The notes under the pieces were generated by a model. It did no database searches. It was not told the DNA's origin and saw only the letters and a list, made by a program, of their open reading frames with translations. The position numbers were made by a program, and so were the translations under genes. From Streptomyces sp. NBC_00273 (GTDB lineage Bacteria; Actinomycetota; Actinomycetes; Streptomycetales; Streptomycetaceae), in the NCBI RefSeq assembly GCF_036178145.1, contig NZ_CP108067.1:7696001-7760000 (forward strand): a DNA stretch of 64,000 nucleotides. Direction: 5' to 3'. Every line of letters begins with the position of its first letter. Within the stretch, counting starts at the first letter, position 1. Positions 1-8,571 of the stretch are shown here, piece by piece.

Positions 1-542
1 AGGCCGACGCCGTCCTCGTCGGCGGCGGCACCCTGCGCGCCGACGACCCGCACCTCGCCGTGCGCGGCGTGGAGGGCGCCGTGCAGCCGCTGCGGATCGC
101 CCTCGACGCCCGCGCCGCGCTCCGGCCGACCGCCCGCATCCTCGACGACGCCGCGCCCACCCTGCTCGTCGTCGGAGAGGACGCCGACACCCGGCACCTG
201 CCCGGCGTCGAACTGCTCCGGCTGCCCCTGCAGGACGGCCGCATCGGCGTCCACGACCTCCTCACCCGCCTCTTCCTGCGCGGCGTGCGCTCCGTCCTGC
301 TGGAAGGCGGGCCCACCCTGGCGGGCGCCTTCCTCGAAGGCGGCGCCGTCGACCGCGTCGTCGGCTACATCGCCCCGGCCCTGCTCGGCGCCGGCCCCGC
401 GGCCCTCGCCGACGCCGGGATCAAGAACATCTCCGGTGCGCAGCGCCTCGACATCACCGAGGTCGTCCGCATCGGCCCCGATCTCCGCATCACCGCGGTC
501 CCCGTCACCGCACCCACCGCCACCGCCACCAAGGAGCACTGA
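1..542 (+). CDS. ribD: RibD, C-terminal reductase domain (5' truncated by window)
   Basis: The reading frame is open from base 3 and enters with GGGTLRADDPHL, the NADPH-binding signature of the 5-amino-6-(5-phosphoribosylamino)uracil reductase half of RibD. It ends with the strand motif LRSVLLEGGPTLAGAFLE and VDRVVGYIAPALLG, both typical of this reductase. The enzyme carries out the second and third steps of riboflavin synthesis from the GTP cyclohydrolase II product. The deaminase half, the start codon and any FMN riboswitch lie outside the window. The stop codon abuts the GTG start of ribE (542/543), so the genes are translationally coupled. The identification is firm; the full length is unknown. 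Confidence 0.93.
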   Translation, partial: ADAVLVGGGTLRADDPHLAVRGVEGAVQPLRIALDARAALRPTARILDDAAPTLLVVGEDADTRHLPGVELLRLPLQDGRIGVHDLLTRLFLRGVRSVLLEGGPTLAGAFLEGGAVDRVVGYIAPALLGAGPAALADAGIKNISGAQRLDITEVVRIGPDLRITAVPVTAPTATATKEH

Positions 543-1166
543 GTGTTCACCGGAATCGTCGAAGAACTGGGCGAGGTCACCGCTGTCGAGCAGCTCGAGG
601 AAGCCTCCCGCTTCCGGCTGCGCGGCCCCCTCGTCACCGAAGGCGCCAAGCACGGTGACTCCATCGCGGTGAACGGCGTCTGCCTCACCGTCGTGGAGAC
701 CGCGGACGGCGAGTTCACCGCCGACGTCATGCAGGAGACCCTGAACCGCTCCAGCCTCGGCGCCCTGACCCAGGGCTCCCGGGTCAACCTGGAACGCCCG
801 ATGGCCCTCGGCGGACGGCTCGGCGGCCACCTGGTCCAGGGGCACGTGGACGGCACCGGCGAGATCATCTCCCGGACCCCCTCCGAGCACTGGGAGATCG
901 TCAAGGTCGCCCTGCCGAAGAACCTCTCCCGCTACGTCGTCGAGAAGGGCTCCATCACGGTCGACGGCGTCAGCCTCACCGTGGTCGAGGCCGCCGCCGA
1001 CTGGTTCACCATCAGCCTCATTCCCACCACCCTCGCGCTGACCACCCTCGGCATCAAGCAGAGCGGCGACCCGGTCAACCTCGAGGTCGACGTCCTCGCG
1101 AAGTACGTCGAGCGCCTGCTGGCCGCCGGCGTGAACCCGCTGCACGCGACGGGAGACGACCGGTGA
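543..1166 (+). CDS. ribE: Riboflavin synthase alpha chain
   Basis: This 207-residue protein starts [12 protein letters not shown], the classic N-terminus of riboflavin synthase, which dismutates two 6,7-dimethyl-8-ribityllumazines into riboflavin and the pyrimidinedione. Two lumazine-binding repeats are visible: residues 1-95 contain [14 protein letters not shown], and residues 98-195 contain [14 protein letters not shown]. The length matches the family. It uses a GTG start directly after the ribD stop and overlaps the next gene by four bases (GTGA, 1163-1166). It sits in the rib operon. Confidence 0.95.
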   Translation: MFTGIVEELGEVTAVEQLEEASRFRLRGPLVTEGAKHGDSIAVNGVCLTVVETADGEFTADVMQETLNRSSLGALTQGSRVNLERPMALGGRLGGHLVQGHVDGTGEIISRTPSEHWEIVKVALPKNLSRYVVEKGSITVDGVSLTVVEAAADWFTISLIPTTLALTTLGIKQSGDPVNLEVDVLAKYVERLLAAGVNPLHATGDDR

Positions 1167-1816
1167 GCGCCCTGACCTGGCTCAACGCGGAGGCCTTCAC
1201 CGTCTTCGGCCAGAAGGTCATCTGGTCCGACATGATCGGCAACCTGATGGGACTGGCCGCGCTCGCGCTCGGCTGGCGCCGCTCGATCTGGACCTGGCCC
1301 GCCCAGCTCCTCTCCGGCCTGATCCTCATCGCCGCCTACGCCTCCGCCCACCTCGCGGGCGGCGTCGGCAAGCAGCTCCTCGTCATCGGCGTGGCCGTCT
1401 TCGGCTGGCGCGCCTGGCAGCGCGGCCGCCAGCGGGCCCAGGACGGCTCCATCGCCGTGCGCACCGCCACCTGGAAGGAGCGCGGGCTCCTCCTGGCCGG
1501 CGCGGCGCTCGGCACCCTCGCCGTCGGCGGCCTCTTCACGCTCTTCCCGAACCTCTCGTGGAGCCCGTGGGCCGACGCGTACATCTTCGTCGGCACCATC
1601 GTCGCGATGGTCGCCCAGGCCCGCGGCCTCGTCGAGTTCTGGTTCGCCTGGCTCCTCGTCGACCTGGTCGGCGTCCCCCTCGCCTTCAGCAACGGGCTGG
1701 CGTTCTCCGGCCTCGTCTACGTCGTGTACTTCGCCCTCGTGCTGTGGGGCGCCTACGACTGGTACCAGCGTTCCCGCACCAACCCCGCCCCGGCCCTGGA
1801 AGGAGCAACGGCATGA
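1163..1816 (+). CDS. ribM: Riboflavin transporter RibM (PnuC-like membrane protein)
   Basis: A 217-residue, strongly hydrophobic protein with about six or seven membrane segments and the PnuC-type aromatic motif FGWRAWQRG near residue 74. PnuC proteins carry nicotinamide riboside, but the homologue inside actinobacterial riboflavin operons (RibM/PnuX, studied in S. davawensis and C. glutamicum) imports riboflavin and roseoflavin. The position between ribE and ribBA points to that role. It overlaps ribE (GTGA) and ribBA (ATGA, 1813-1816). The substrate is inferred from family and gene order. Confidence 0.88.
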   Translation: MSALTWLNAEAFTVFGQKVIWSDMIGNLMGLAALALGWRRSIWTWPAQLLSGLILIAAYASAHLAGGVGKQLLVIGVAVFGWRAWQRGRQRAQDGSIAVRTATWKERGLLLAGAALGTLAVGGLFTLFPNLSWSPWADAYIFVGTIVAMVAQARGLVEFWFAWLLVDLVGVPLAFSNGLAFSGLVYVVYFALVLWGAYDWYQRSRTNPAPALEGATA

Positions 1817-3102
1817 CCATCCTCAAGCCCGTGCCCGACATCCCCGAAGAGACCTTCCGCCTCGACCCCGTCGAGCAGGCCATCCGCGACATCGCGGCGG
1901 GCCGCCCCGTCGTCGTCGTCGACGACGAGGACCGCGAGAACGAGGGCGACCTCGTCATCGCCGCCGAGAAGGCCACTCCCGAGATCATCGCGTTCATGAT
2001 GAGCGAGTGCCGCGGCCTGATCTGCGCCCCCATGGAGGGCGCCGAGCTGGACCGGCTCGAGCTCCCCCAGATGGTCGGGAACAACACCGAGTCGATGAAG
2101 ACCGCCTTCACCGTCTCCGTCGACGCGAGCGCCGCCCACGGCGTCTCCACCGGCATCTCGGCCGCCGACCGCGCCACCACCCTGCGCCTGCTGGCCGACG
2201 GGGTCTCCGAGCCCGGTGACTTCGTCCGCCCCGGCCACGTCTTCCCGCTGCGCGCCAAGCCCGGCGGCGTCCTGGTCCGCAACGGCCACACCGAGGCCGC
2301 CGTCGACCTCGCCCGCCTCGCGGGCCTGCGCCCGGCCGGCGCCATCGTGGAGATCGCCGGCGAGGACGGCGTCATGCTGCGCCTGCCCGAGCTGATCCCC
2401 TTCGCCCGCAAGCACGGCCTGACGATCATCTCCATCGAGGACCTGATCGCCTACCGCCGCTCCGCCGAGCCCACCGTGCGCCGCGAGGCCGAGGTCAGCC
2501 TGCCGACCGCCTTCGGCGAGTTCACGGCGTACGGCTACCGCTCCACCGTCGACGGCGTCGAGCACGTCGCCCTCGTCCACGGCGAGATCGGCGACGGCTC
2601 CGACATCCTCGTCCGGATGCACTCCGAGTGCCTGACCGGCGACATCTTCGCCTCCCAGCGCTGCGACTGCGGCCCCCAGCTGCACGCCTCCATGGAACGC
2701 ATCAAGACAGAGGGCCGCGGCATCGTCGTGTACCTGCGCGGCCACGAGGGCCGCGGCATCGGACTCCTGTCCAAGCTGCGCGCGTACGAGCTCCAGGAGC
2801 GCGGCCGCGACACCCTCGACGCCAACCTGGAACTCGGCCTGCCCGCCGACGCCCGCGACTACGGCGCCGGCGCCCAGATCCTCGCCGACCTCGGCGTGCA
2901 CGGCGTCCGGCTGATGACCAACAACCCCGAGAAGTCCGACGCCCTCGTCCGGCACGGCATCGCGGTCACCAGCCGGGAGTCGATGCCGATGGAGGCCGGC
3001 GAGCACAATCTGCGGTACCTGCGCACCAAGCGGGACCGGATGGGTCACGACCTGCCCTGGCTGGACGGGCCCGTGACCACCTCCGCCTGCGGCAACCAGT
3101 AG
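1813..3102 (+). CDS. ribBA: Bifunctional DHBP synthase / GTP cyclohydrolase II
   Basis: A 429-residue fusion. The N-terminal half has [12 protein letters not shown] near residue 36, the metal and substrate site of 3,4-dihydroxy-2-butanone-4-phosphate synthase. The C-terminal half has [20 protein letters not shown], which supplies the three zinc cysteines of GTP cyclohydrolase II, followed by [10 protein letters not shown]. Together they make both precursors of the riboflavin pathway. I took the ATG at 1813 because it overlaps the ribM stop (ATGA) and gives the normal N-terminus; longer in-frame readings upstream run through ribM. Confidence 0.95.
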   Translation: MTILKPVPDIPEETFRLDPVEQAIRDIAAGRPVVVVDDEDRENEGDLVIAAEKATPEIIAFMMSECRGLICAPMEGAELDRLELPQMVGNNTESMKTAFTVSVDASAAHGVSTGISAADRATTLRLLADGVSEPGDFVRPGHVFPLRAKPGGVLVRNGHTEAAVDLARLAGLRPAGAIVEIAGEDGVMLRLPELIPFARKHGLTIISIEDLIAYRRSAEPTVRREAEVSLPTAFGEFTAYGYRSTVDGVEHVALVHGEIGDGSDILVRMHSECLTGDIFASQRCDCGPQLHASMERIKTEGRGIVVYLRGHEGRGIGLLSKLRAYELQERGRDTLDANLELGLPADARDYGAGAQILADLGVHGVRLMTNNPEKSDALVRHGIAVTSRESMPMEAGEHNLRYLRTKRDRMGHDLPWLDGPVTTSACGNQ

Positions 3103-3174
3103 GCACGCACCACCACGCGTACGCACATCCACCCAACCCACCCCACCCAACACGAACCACCGAGGAGCAGAGCT

Positions 3175-3660
3175 GTGAGCGGCAAGGGCGCACCCGAACT
3201 GAGCGTGAAGAACTGCGGAGACCTCCGAGTCGCGGTGATCGCGGCCCAGTGGCACGAGAAGGTCATGGACGGACTGGTCGACGGAGCCCTGCGGGCCCTG
3301 CACGAGCTGGGCATCGACGAGCCCACCCTGCTCCGGGTCCCCGGCAGCTTCGAGCTCCCGGTCGTGGCGAAGGTACTCGCCGGTCGCGGTTACGATGCCA
3401 TCGTCGCCCTCGGAGTGGTCATCCGCGGCGGCACCCCGCACTTCGACTACGTCTGCCAGGGCGTCACCCAGGGCCTGGTACAGGTGTCGATCGACACCGG
3501 AGTCCCCGTCGGCTTCGGAGTACTGACCTGCGACAACGACGAGCAGGCGCTGGACCGCGCCGGCCTCGAGGGGTCGAACGAGGACAAGGGGCACGAAGCG
3601 GTCACCGCCGCCGTCTCCACCGCCATGACCCTGCGCACCGTCAGCGAACCCTGGCGCTGA
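3175..3660 (+). CDS. ribH: 6,7-dimethyl-8-ribityllumazine synthase
   Basis: This 161-residue protein joins the RibA/RibD-derived ribitylaminouracil with DHBP to make lumazine, usually inside an icosahedral shell. [27 protein letters not shown] and VPVGFGVLT are the standard lumazine synthase motifs; the histidine after GGTP is the catalytic one. The GTG start at 3175 is preceded by a GAGGAG ribosome site. A 72-base gap separates it from ribBA, and it is the last riboflavin gene before hisE. Confidence 0.95.
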   Translation: MSGKGAPELSVKNCGDLRVAVIAAQWHEKVMDGLVDGALRALHELGIDEPTLLRVPGSFELPVVAKVLAGRGYDAIVALGVVIRGGTPHFDYVCQGVTQGLVQVSIDTGVPVGFGVLTCDNDEQALDRAGLEGSNEDKGHEAVTAAVSTAMTLRTVSEPWR

Positions 3661-3695
3661 GTGGCGACGGGGAACCCCGTATTCTGAGGACCATC

Positions 3696-3977
3696 ATGGC
3701 TGACAAGACCCCCAAGACCTTCGAGGAGCTCTTCACCGAGCTCCAGCGCAAGGCCGCCGAAGGCGACCCCAGTACCTCACGCACCGCCGAGCTCGTCCAC
3801 AAGGGCGTGCATGCCATCGGCAAGAAGGTCGTCGAGGAGGCCGCCGAGGTCTGGATGGCCGCCGAGTACGAGGGCAAGGAAGCCGCCGCCGAGGAGATCT
3901 CCCAGCTGCTCTACCACGTCCAGGTGATGATGGTGGCGCGCGGGATCTCCCTCGACGACGTCTACGCGCACCTCTGA
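3696..3977 (+). CDS. hisE: Phosphoribosyl-ATP pyrophosphatase
   Basis: A short (93-residue) all-helical MazG-like enzyme. The stretch [28 protein letters not shown] is read here only by its key acidic residues EExxE and the downstream EE, which bind magnesium in the HisE family. It hydrolyses phosphoribosyl-ATP in the second step of histidine synthesis. ATG at 3696; the reading frame does not extend usefully upstream. It lies 35 bases after ribH and 56 before hisG, so the riboflavin and early histidine genes may share a transcript. Confidence 0.93.
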   Translation: MADKTPKTFEELFTELQRKAAEGDPSTSRTAELVHKGVHAIGKKVVEEAAEVWMAAEYEGKEAAAEEISQLLYHVQVMMVARGISLDDVYAHL

Positions 3978-4033
3978 ACCACGGCACGCACACCCGCCCG
4001 CAATCCCGTAATCCACGCACCAAAGGAAGCCCC

Positions 4034-4882
4034 ATGCTGCGCATCGCCGTCCCCAACAAGGGTTCACTCTCCGGACCGGCGTCGGCGATGCTCCATGAGG
4101 CCGGTTACCGGATGCGCAAGGAGTCCAAGGAGCTCGTGGTCGTCGACCCCGAGAACGAGGTGGAGTTCTTCTACCTCCGACCCAAGGACATCGCGATCTA
4201 CGTCTCCTCGGGCAAGCTCGACATCGGCATCACCGGCCGCGACCTGCTGCTCGACTCCGGCGCCAGCGCCGAGGAGATCCTGCCGCTGAACTTCGGCCGC
4301 TCCACCTTCCGCTACGCCACCACCCCCGGCACGGCGAAGGGTCCCGAGGACTTCAGCGGGATGACGATCGCGACCTCGTACGAGGGAATCGTCGCCAAGC
4401 ACCTCGCCGAGAAGGGCATCGACGCCTCCGTCGTGCACCTCGACGGTGCGGTCGAGACCGCCATCCAGCTCGGCGTCGCCCAGATCATCGCGGACGTCGT
4501 CGAGACCGGCACCAGCCTGCGCAACGCCGGCCTGGAGGTCATCGGCGAGCCGATCCTCACCTCCGAGGCCGTCGTCATCCGCGGCAACGGCGCCAACGCC
4601 GACGACCCGCAGGTCCAGCAGTTCCTGCGCCGCCTGCAGGGCGTCCTGGTGGCCCGCAGCTACGTGATGATGGACTACGACTGCCGCGCCGAGCACCTGG
4701 AGCGCGCGGTGGCCCTCACCCCCGGCCTGGAGTCGCCGACCGTCTCCCCGCTGCACAACGAGGGCTGGGTCGCCGTCCGCGCGATGGTCCCCGCCAAGGA
4801 AGCGCAGCGGATCATGGACGACCTGTACGAGCTCGGCGCGCGTGCGATCCTCACCACCTCGATCCACGCCTGCCGCCTCTAG
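4034..4882 (+). CDS. hisG: ATP phosphoribosyltransferase (long form)
   Basis: A 282-residue long-form HisG that commits ATP and PRPP to histidine. The N-terminus MLRIAVPNKGSLSG and the central ADVVETGTSLRNAGLEVIGE (PRPP loop) are diagnostic. The last 75 residues, ending ARAILTTSIHACRL, form the regulatory domain that binds histidine, so the enzyme should be feedback-inhibited and independent of HisZ. It follows hisE, its pathway partner, and is followed by a perfect 14-bp inverted repeat at 4890-4920. Confidence 0.95.
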   Translation: MLRIAVPNKGSLSGPASAMLHEAGYRMRKESKELVVVDPENEVEFFYLRPKDIAIYVSSGKLDIGITGRDLLLDSGASAEEILPLNFGRSTFRYATTPGTAKGPEDFSGMTIATSYEGIVAKHLAEKGIDASVVHLDGAVETAIQLGVAQIIADVVETGTSLRNAGLEVIGEPILTSEAVVIRGNGANADDPQVQQFLRRLQGVLVARSYVMMDYDCRAEHLERAVALTPGLESPTVSPLHNEGWVAVRAMVPAKEAQRIMDDLYELGARAILTTSIHACRL

Positions 4883-4889
4883 TCCCTTG

Positions 4890-4920
4890 GACGCGGCGTG
4901 CCGCACCGGCACGCCGCGTC
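4890..4920 (+). terminator. Inverted repeat after hisG
   Basis: GACGCGGCGTGCCG (4890-4903) pairs perfectly with 4907-4920 around a three-base loop, starting eight bases after the hisG stop. There is no T-run, which is usual for Streptomyces terminators. It may only partly stop transcription, because the PH-domain gene begins 37 bases later. Confidence 0.7.
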
Positions 4921-4956
4921 ACCGACCCGCACGCCACATCCAGAAGGCATCGCACC

Positions 4957-5421
4957 ATGGCCGAGTCCGTCGCCCAGCCCGCCCCACCCACCCTGCCGGT
5001 CACCTTCCGGCCGACCCGCACCCGGGTCGTCCTGCTGGGCGTCGGCCTCGCCATGTTCGTCACCATCACGGCGATCGCCCTGCTGCTGGAGAACCTCAGC
5101 CCCGGCGAGCGGATCAGCTTCGTCTTCACCGCCGTCCTGCTGAGCTCCGTACTCGTCCTGCTCAGCCGCCCCAAGGTGGTCGCGGACGAGAGCGGCGTCA
5201 CGGTCGTCAACCTGACCAACACCCGCCGCCTGGAGTGGGCCCAGATCCTGCGGGTCAACCTCCGCCCGGGCGACCCGTGGGTGTTCCTCGACCTCAGCGA
5301 CGGCACCAGCCTGCCCGCCCTCGGCATCCAGCCGGGCATCGCCAAGCAGCAGGCGATCGGCGACGCCCGAGCCCTGCGCACCCTGGCGGAAACCCACGGA
5401 ACGGGCACCGGCGACCACTGA
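4957..5421 (+). CDS. PH-domain membrane protein
   Basis: This 154-residue protein has a short polar N-terminus, two adjacent membrane segments (about residues 25-45 and 52-70), and a C-terminal beta-rich domain containing VVADESGVTVVNLTNTRRLEWAQ. That pattern fits the bacterial pleckstrin-homology (bPH) domains found after paired transmembrane helices in actinobacteria. Its function is not known. It sits conserved behind hisEG, which suggests co-transcription rather than a histidine role. ATG at 4957 follows an AGAAGG ribosome site. Confidence 0.8.
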   Translation: MAESVAQPAPPTLPVTFRPTRTRVVLLGVGLAMFVTITAIALLLENLSPGERISFVFTAVLLSSVLVLLSRPKVVADESGVTVVNLTNTRRLEWAQILRVNLRPGDPWVFLDLSDGTSLPALGIQPGIAKQQAIGDARALRTLAETHGTGTGDH

Positions 5422-5484
5422 GTCGGCCGATCCCCACGGCTGCGTACCGTTGCGGCCGGGATCTCAATGACTACCCTGGTGGCG

Positions 5485-5621
5485 GGGCGCAGCCGTGCGC
5501 CCTCCCACCGGCCCCGGGACCTCGTGGCCCGTGGGCACCTGCGACTTGAGGAGTGACTCCCTCCAGCAATGGACGGATCGTCCGGTAGTACCCGCGCCGC
5601 CCTCCCCTCGGAGGCGGCGGC
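5485..5621 (+). ncRNA. Candidate structured leader of the CNNM gene pair
   Basis: A chain of hairpins fills the leader. GGGCGCA/TGCGCCC is at 5485-5502. CCCACCGGCC pairs with GGCCCGTGGG (5504-5535, one mismatch). GGAG-TGA-CTCC is at 5550-5560 and GGACG-GAT-CGTCC at 5571-5583. The last one, 5595-5605 with 5610-5619, contains the GGAGG ribosome site seven bases before the ATG at 5622. Such an arrangement would allow ligand- or ion-dependent control of translation. I cannot match it to a known riboswitch class, including the M-box. A purely GC-driven coincidence is possible. Confidence 0.5.
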
Positions 5622-7022
5622 ATGACCATCCCGCTACTTCTGCTCGCGGCGGCCTTCGCACTCATCCTCGCCAACGGTTTCTTCGTGGCCGCCGAGTTCG
5701 GCCTCGTCACCGTGGAGCGACCCGACGCCGAACGCGCCGCAGCCGACGGTGACCGCCGTGCCCGCACGGTGGTCAAGGCCCTACGGGAGCTGTCCTTCCA
5801 GCTCTCCGGCACCCAACTCGGCATCACCATCACCTCCCTCGTGGTCGGCATGCTCGCCGAGCCCGCCCTCGCCGCACTGCTGGCCGGGCCGCTCGCCGCG
5901 ACCGGCCTGCCGAAGGGAGCCGTCTCCGGCGTCGCCGTCGTCATCGGCATGCTGCTCGCCTCCGCCGTCCAGATGGTCGTCGGCGAGCTCGTCCCGAAGA
6001 ACTGGGCGGTCTCCCGGCCGCTTCAGGTGGCCCGCTTCGTCGCCGGCCCCCAGCAGGTCTTCTCCCGCGCCTTCCGCCCGGTCATCGCCGGACTCAACGC
6101 CGTGGCCAACCGCCTCGTGCGGGCGCTCGGCGTGGAACCGACCGAGGAGATGGCGTCCGCCCGGACCCCCGGCGAGCTGCTCTCCCTGGTCCGCCATTCG
6201 GCCCAGGCCGGTGCCCTCGAACAGGACACCGCCGACCTCTTCGTCCGGACCCTCTCGCTGGGCGAGCTCACGGCCCAACACGTCATGACCCCCCGGGTGA
6301 AGGTCAGCGCCCTGATGCACACGGCCACCGCGGCCGACGTGCTCAACCTGACCCGTGCCACGGGCCTGTCCCGCTTCCCGGTCTACCGCGACCGCATCGA
6401 CGAGATCACCGGCGTCGTCCACCTCAAGGACGCCCTCGCCGTGCGCGAGTCCGAACGCGACCGCACGAGCGTGAGCCGGATCTGCGTCGCCCCGCTGCTG
6501 GTGCCCGGCTCCCTGCCGGTGCAGCCGCTGCTGGAGCGGCTGCGCAGCGAGCAGCCGATGGCCGTGGTCGTCGACGAGTACGGCGGTACCGCCGGCGTCG
6601 TCACGCTGGAGGACATCGTGGAGGAACTCGTCGGCGAGGTCCGCGACGAGCACGACCTCGCCGAGGACCAGACCCCCGAACTGGCCGCGGTGGCGTCCGA
6701 GGACGGCCGCCCCTCCTGGGAGGCCGACGGCAGCTGCCGGGTACAGACCCTGCGCCGCATAGGCCTGGACGTACCCGAAGGCCCGTACGAGACCGTCGCC
6801 GGCCTCGTCGCCGATCTGCTCGGCCGGATCCCCGCCCCCGGGGACCGCGCGGAACTCCCCGGCTGGAAGTTGTCCGTCCGCCGCGTCGGCCGCAACCGTG
6901 CCGAGCGGGTCCGGCTGGTCCGGCTGGCGGCGGTGCCCGCGGCCGGCGCGTACCGGCCCGCGGCCGACGGCGCGGCCGTGCCCGAACCGCAGCGGGCCGA
7001 GCTGGAAGGCGCCGCCCGATGA
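5622..7022 (+). CDS. CNNM/CorC-type (hemolysin family) membrane protein, full length
   Basis: A 466-residue protein with an N-terminal CNNM (DUF21) membrane domain containing ANGFFVAAEFGLVTVERP near residue 15. Next comes a CBS pair, with TAQHVMTPRVKV near residue 221 and QPMAVVVDEYGGTAGVVTLEDIVEELVGE near residue 310. The C-terminal CorC_HlyC domain lies around residues 365-440. This family is linked to magnesium and cobalt efflux or homeostasis. Its ATG follows GGAGG held in a hairpin, and its stop overlaps the next start (ATGA, 7019-7022). Confidence 0.9.
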   Translation: MTIPLLLLAAAFALILANGFFVAAEFGLVTVERPDAERAAADGDRRARTVVKALRELSFQLSGTQLGITITSLVVGMLAEPALAALLAGPLAATGLPKGAVSGVAVVIGMLLASAVQMVVGELVPKNWAVSRPLQVARFVAGPQQVFSRAFRPVIAGLNAVANRLVRALGVEPTEEMASARTPGELLSLVRHSAQAGALEQDTADLFVRTLSLGELTAQHVMTPRVKVSALMHTATAADVLNLTRATGLSRFPVYRDRIDEITGVVHLKDALAVRESERDRTSVSRICVAPLLVPGSLPVQPLLERLRSEQPMAVVVDEYGGTAGVVTLEDIVEELVGEVRDEHDLAEDQTPELAAVASEDGRPSWEADGSCRVQTLRRIGLDVPEGPYETVAGLVADLLGRIPAPGDRAELPGWKLSVRRVGRNRAERVRLVRLAAVPAAGAYRPAADGAAVPEPQRAELEGAAR

Positions 7023-8062
7023 ACGCGCTCCAACTCCTCTTCGCCCTGCTGCTGGTCCTCGCCAACGGCTTCTTCGTCGGCGCCGAGTTCGCGCTCGTCT
7101 CCGTACGGCGCAGCCAGATCGAGCCCCTCGCGGCCGATTCCAAGCGGGCCCGCCAGGTGCTCCACGGCCTGGAGAACCTGCCGCGCATGATGGCCGCGGC
7201 GCAGTTCGGCATCACCGTGTGTTCGCTCACCCTCGGCGCGGTCGCCGAGCCCACCGTGGCCCGGCTGCTGGAGCCCGTCTTCCACGCCGTCCACGTACCG
7301 CAGGGCCTGATCCACCCCCTCGGCTACGCGTTCGCGCTCAGCGCCGTGGTCTTCCTGCACCTGGTGATCGGCGAAATGGTGCCGAAGAACCTGGCCATGG
7401 CCGCCCCGGAGAAGACCGCCCTGTGGTTCAGTCCCGGCCTGGTCGCCTTCGCCCGCCTGTGCGGGCCGGTCACCAGCGCGCTCGGCGCCTGTGCCGCGCT
7501 CGTCCTGAAGCTCTTCAAGGTGGAGCCCAAGGACGAGGTCGAGGCCGTCTACACCTCCGCCCAGCTGGGTCGGCTCCTCAAGGACTCCCGGCAGGCCGGG
7601 CTCCTGGAGCCGGTCGAGCAGGAGCGGCTGGAGGACGCGCTGGAACTGGGCAGCCGTCCCGTCACCGACGTCCTCCTCGGCCCGGACCGGCTGGTCACGG
7701 TCGGCCCGGCGGTGACCCCGCGGCAGATCGAGCAGCTGACCGTGCGCACCGGCTACTCCCGTTTCCCCGTGCGTGCCGACAGCGGCGCCTTCATGGGCTA
7801 CCTGCACGTCAAGGACGTACTGGACCTGGAGGACCGGGAGCGGGCCGTCCCGCAGCGGGTCTGGCGCCGGATGACCACGCTGTGCTCCACCGTTCCGCTG
7901 GACGACGCCCTCGGCGTCATGCGCCGGGACGCCACGCACCTCGCGCAGGTGGCGGACCCGGGGGGCCGGGTCCTCGGCCTGGTCGCCCTGGAGGACGTCC
8001 TCGAGATGCTGGTCGGCGAGGTCCGCGACCCGGCCCACCGGGTGGCGCCCGCCCGTCGCTAG
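7019..8062 (+). CDS. CNNM/CorC-type membrane protein, short paralogue
   Basis: A 347-residue paralogue of the preceding protein. The CNNM domain contains ANGFFVGAEFALVSVRRSQ and HLVIGEMVPKNLAMA, and the CBS pair ends LGLVALEDVLEMLVGEVRD. It stops right after the second CBS domain, so the CorC_HlyC domain of the neighbour is missing. Its first CBS motif (GSRPVTDVLLGPDRLVTVG) is also degenerate. The four-base overlap with the upstream gene suggests the two are made in equal amounts and may form a heterodimer. The heterodimer is inference. Confidence 0.88.
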   Translation: MNALQLLFALLLVLANGFFVGAEFALVSVRRSQIEPLAADSKRARQVLHGLENLPRMMAAAQFGITVCSLTLGAVAEPTVARLLEPVFHAVHVPQGLIHPLGYAFALSAVVFLHLVIGEMVPKNLAMAAPEKTALWFSPGLVAFARLCGPVTSALGACAALVLKLFKVEPKDEVEAVYTSAQLGRLLKDSRQAGLLEPVEQERLEDALELGSRPVTDVLLGPDRLVTVGPAVTPRQIEQLTVRTGYSRFPVRADSGAFMGYLHVKDVLDLEDRERAVPQRVWRRMTTLCSTVPLDDALGVMRRDATHLAQVADPGGRVLGLVALEDVLEMLVGEVRDPAHRVAPARR

Positions 8063-8070
8063 GCCGGCGA

Positions 8071-8126
8071 CCGGTCGTTCCGCCCGCGGGCCCGCGAGGG
8101 TCCGGGGGCGGAACGTGCGGGACCGG
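8071..8126 (+). terminator. Long hairpin after the CNNM pair
   Basis: CGTTCCGCCC (8076-8085) pairs with GGGCGGAACG (8106-8115), and CCGGTC (8071-8076) can pair with GACCGG (8121-8126) on the outside. It begins nine bases after the stop of the second CNNM gene. Confidence 0.55.
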
Positions 8127-8571
8127 ACGTCCAGGGGCGAAGGGGACGGAGTCGGGTGTGAGGTCGGTCACCCCGAGCCGGTTCGTGCGCGTCTCGGTGA
8201 ACCTCTATTGAGTCCCGGCCGTCTTGATGGCCGGATCGTCGGTTCGGGGACTTGAGTTGGACTTCACGGGTCGCCACACGGAACACTACGGACCCGGGGA
8301 TCGTCTGGTTTCCCGGTCCGGCTCCGTCTGTGGTACCCCCGGGTGGCCCGGTCACCGTACGTCGGACGCCTCGCGATCGATCGAGCTCCCGTTCGCCCCA
8401 TGGGTCGGCGGGGGCGTGATGCCGATGCGCTAGCGTGTCCGGCGTGGAGTCCCGTCGGCATGCCGGGGACGCGTGTCGGCCGGGTGCCCCGGCCGCCGCC
8501 CGCTGACCTCGCTCGCCCCGTCGAGCCGGCCCGACCTGCGGCAGAGTGCCGCTTCACGGAAGCGATTTGAC
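8127..8571. other. Intergenic region before the GT-C glycosyltransferase
   Basis: About 445 bases without a credible reading frame. TAGCGT at 8430-8435 is a possible -10 box for the downstream gene. I see no clear matching -35 box, and no repeat or RNA gene. Confidence 0.4.

Noticed and set aside
1..60. FMN riboswitch for the rib operon
   Set aside because: It would lie upstream of ribD, outside the window; nothing resembling it is present.
1753..3594. Long minus-strand frame opposite ribBA and ribH
   Set aside because: Valine- and glycine-rich shadow of two confidently identified genes.
5422..5621. M-box, yybP-ykoY or c-di-AMP riboswitch
   Set aside because: The conserved core bases of these classes, as I know them, are not present; I kept only a class-free structured leader call.
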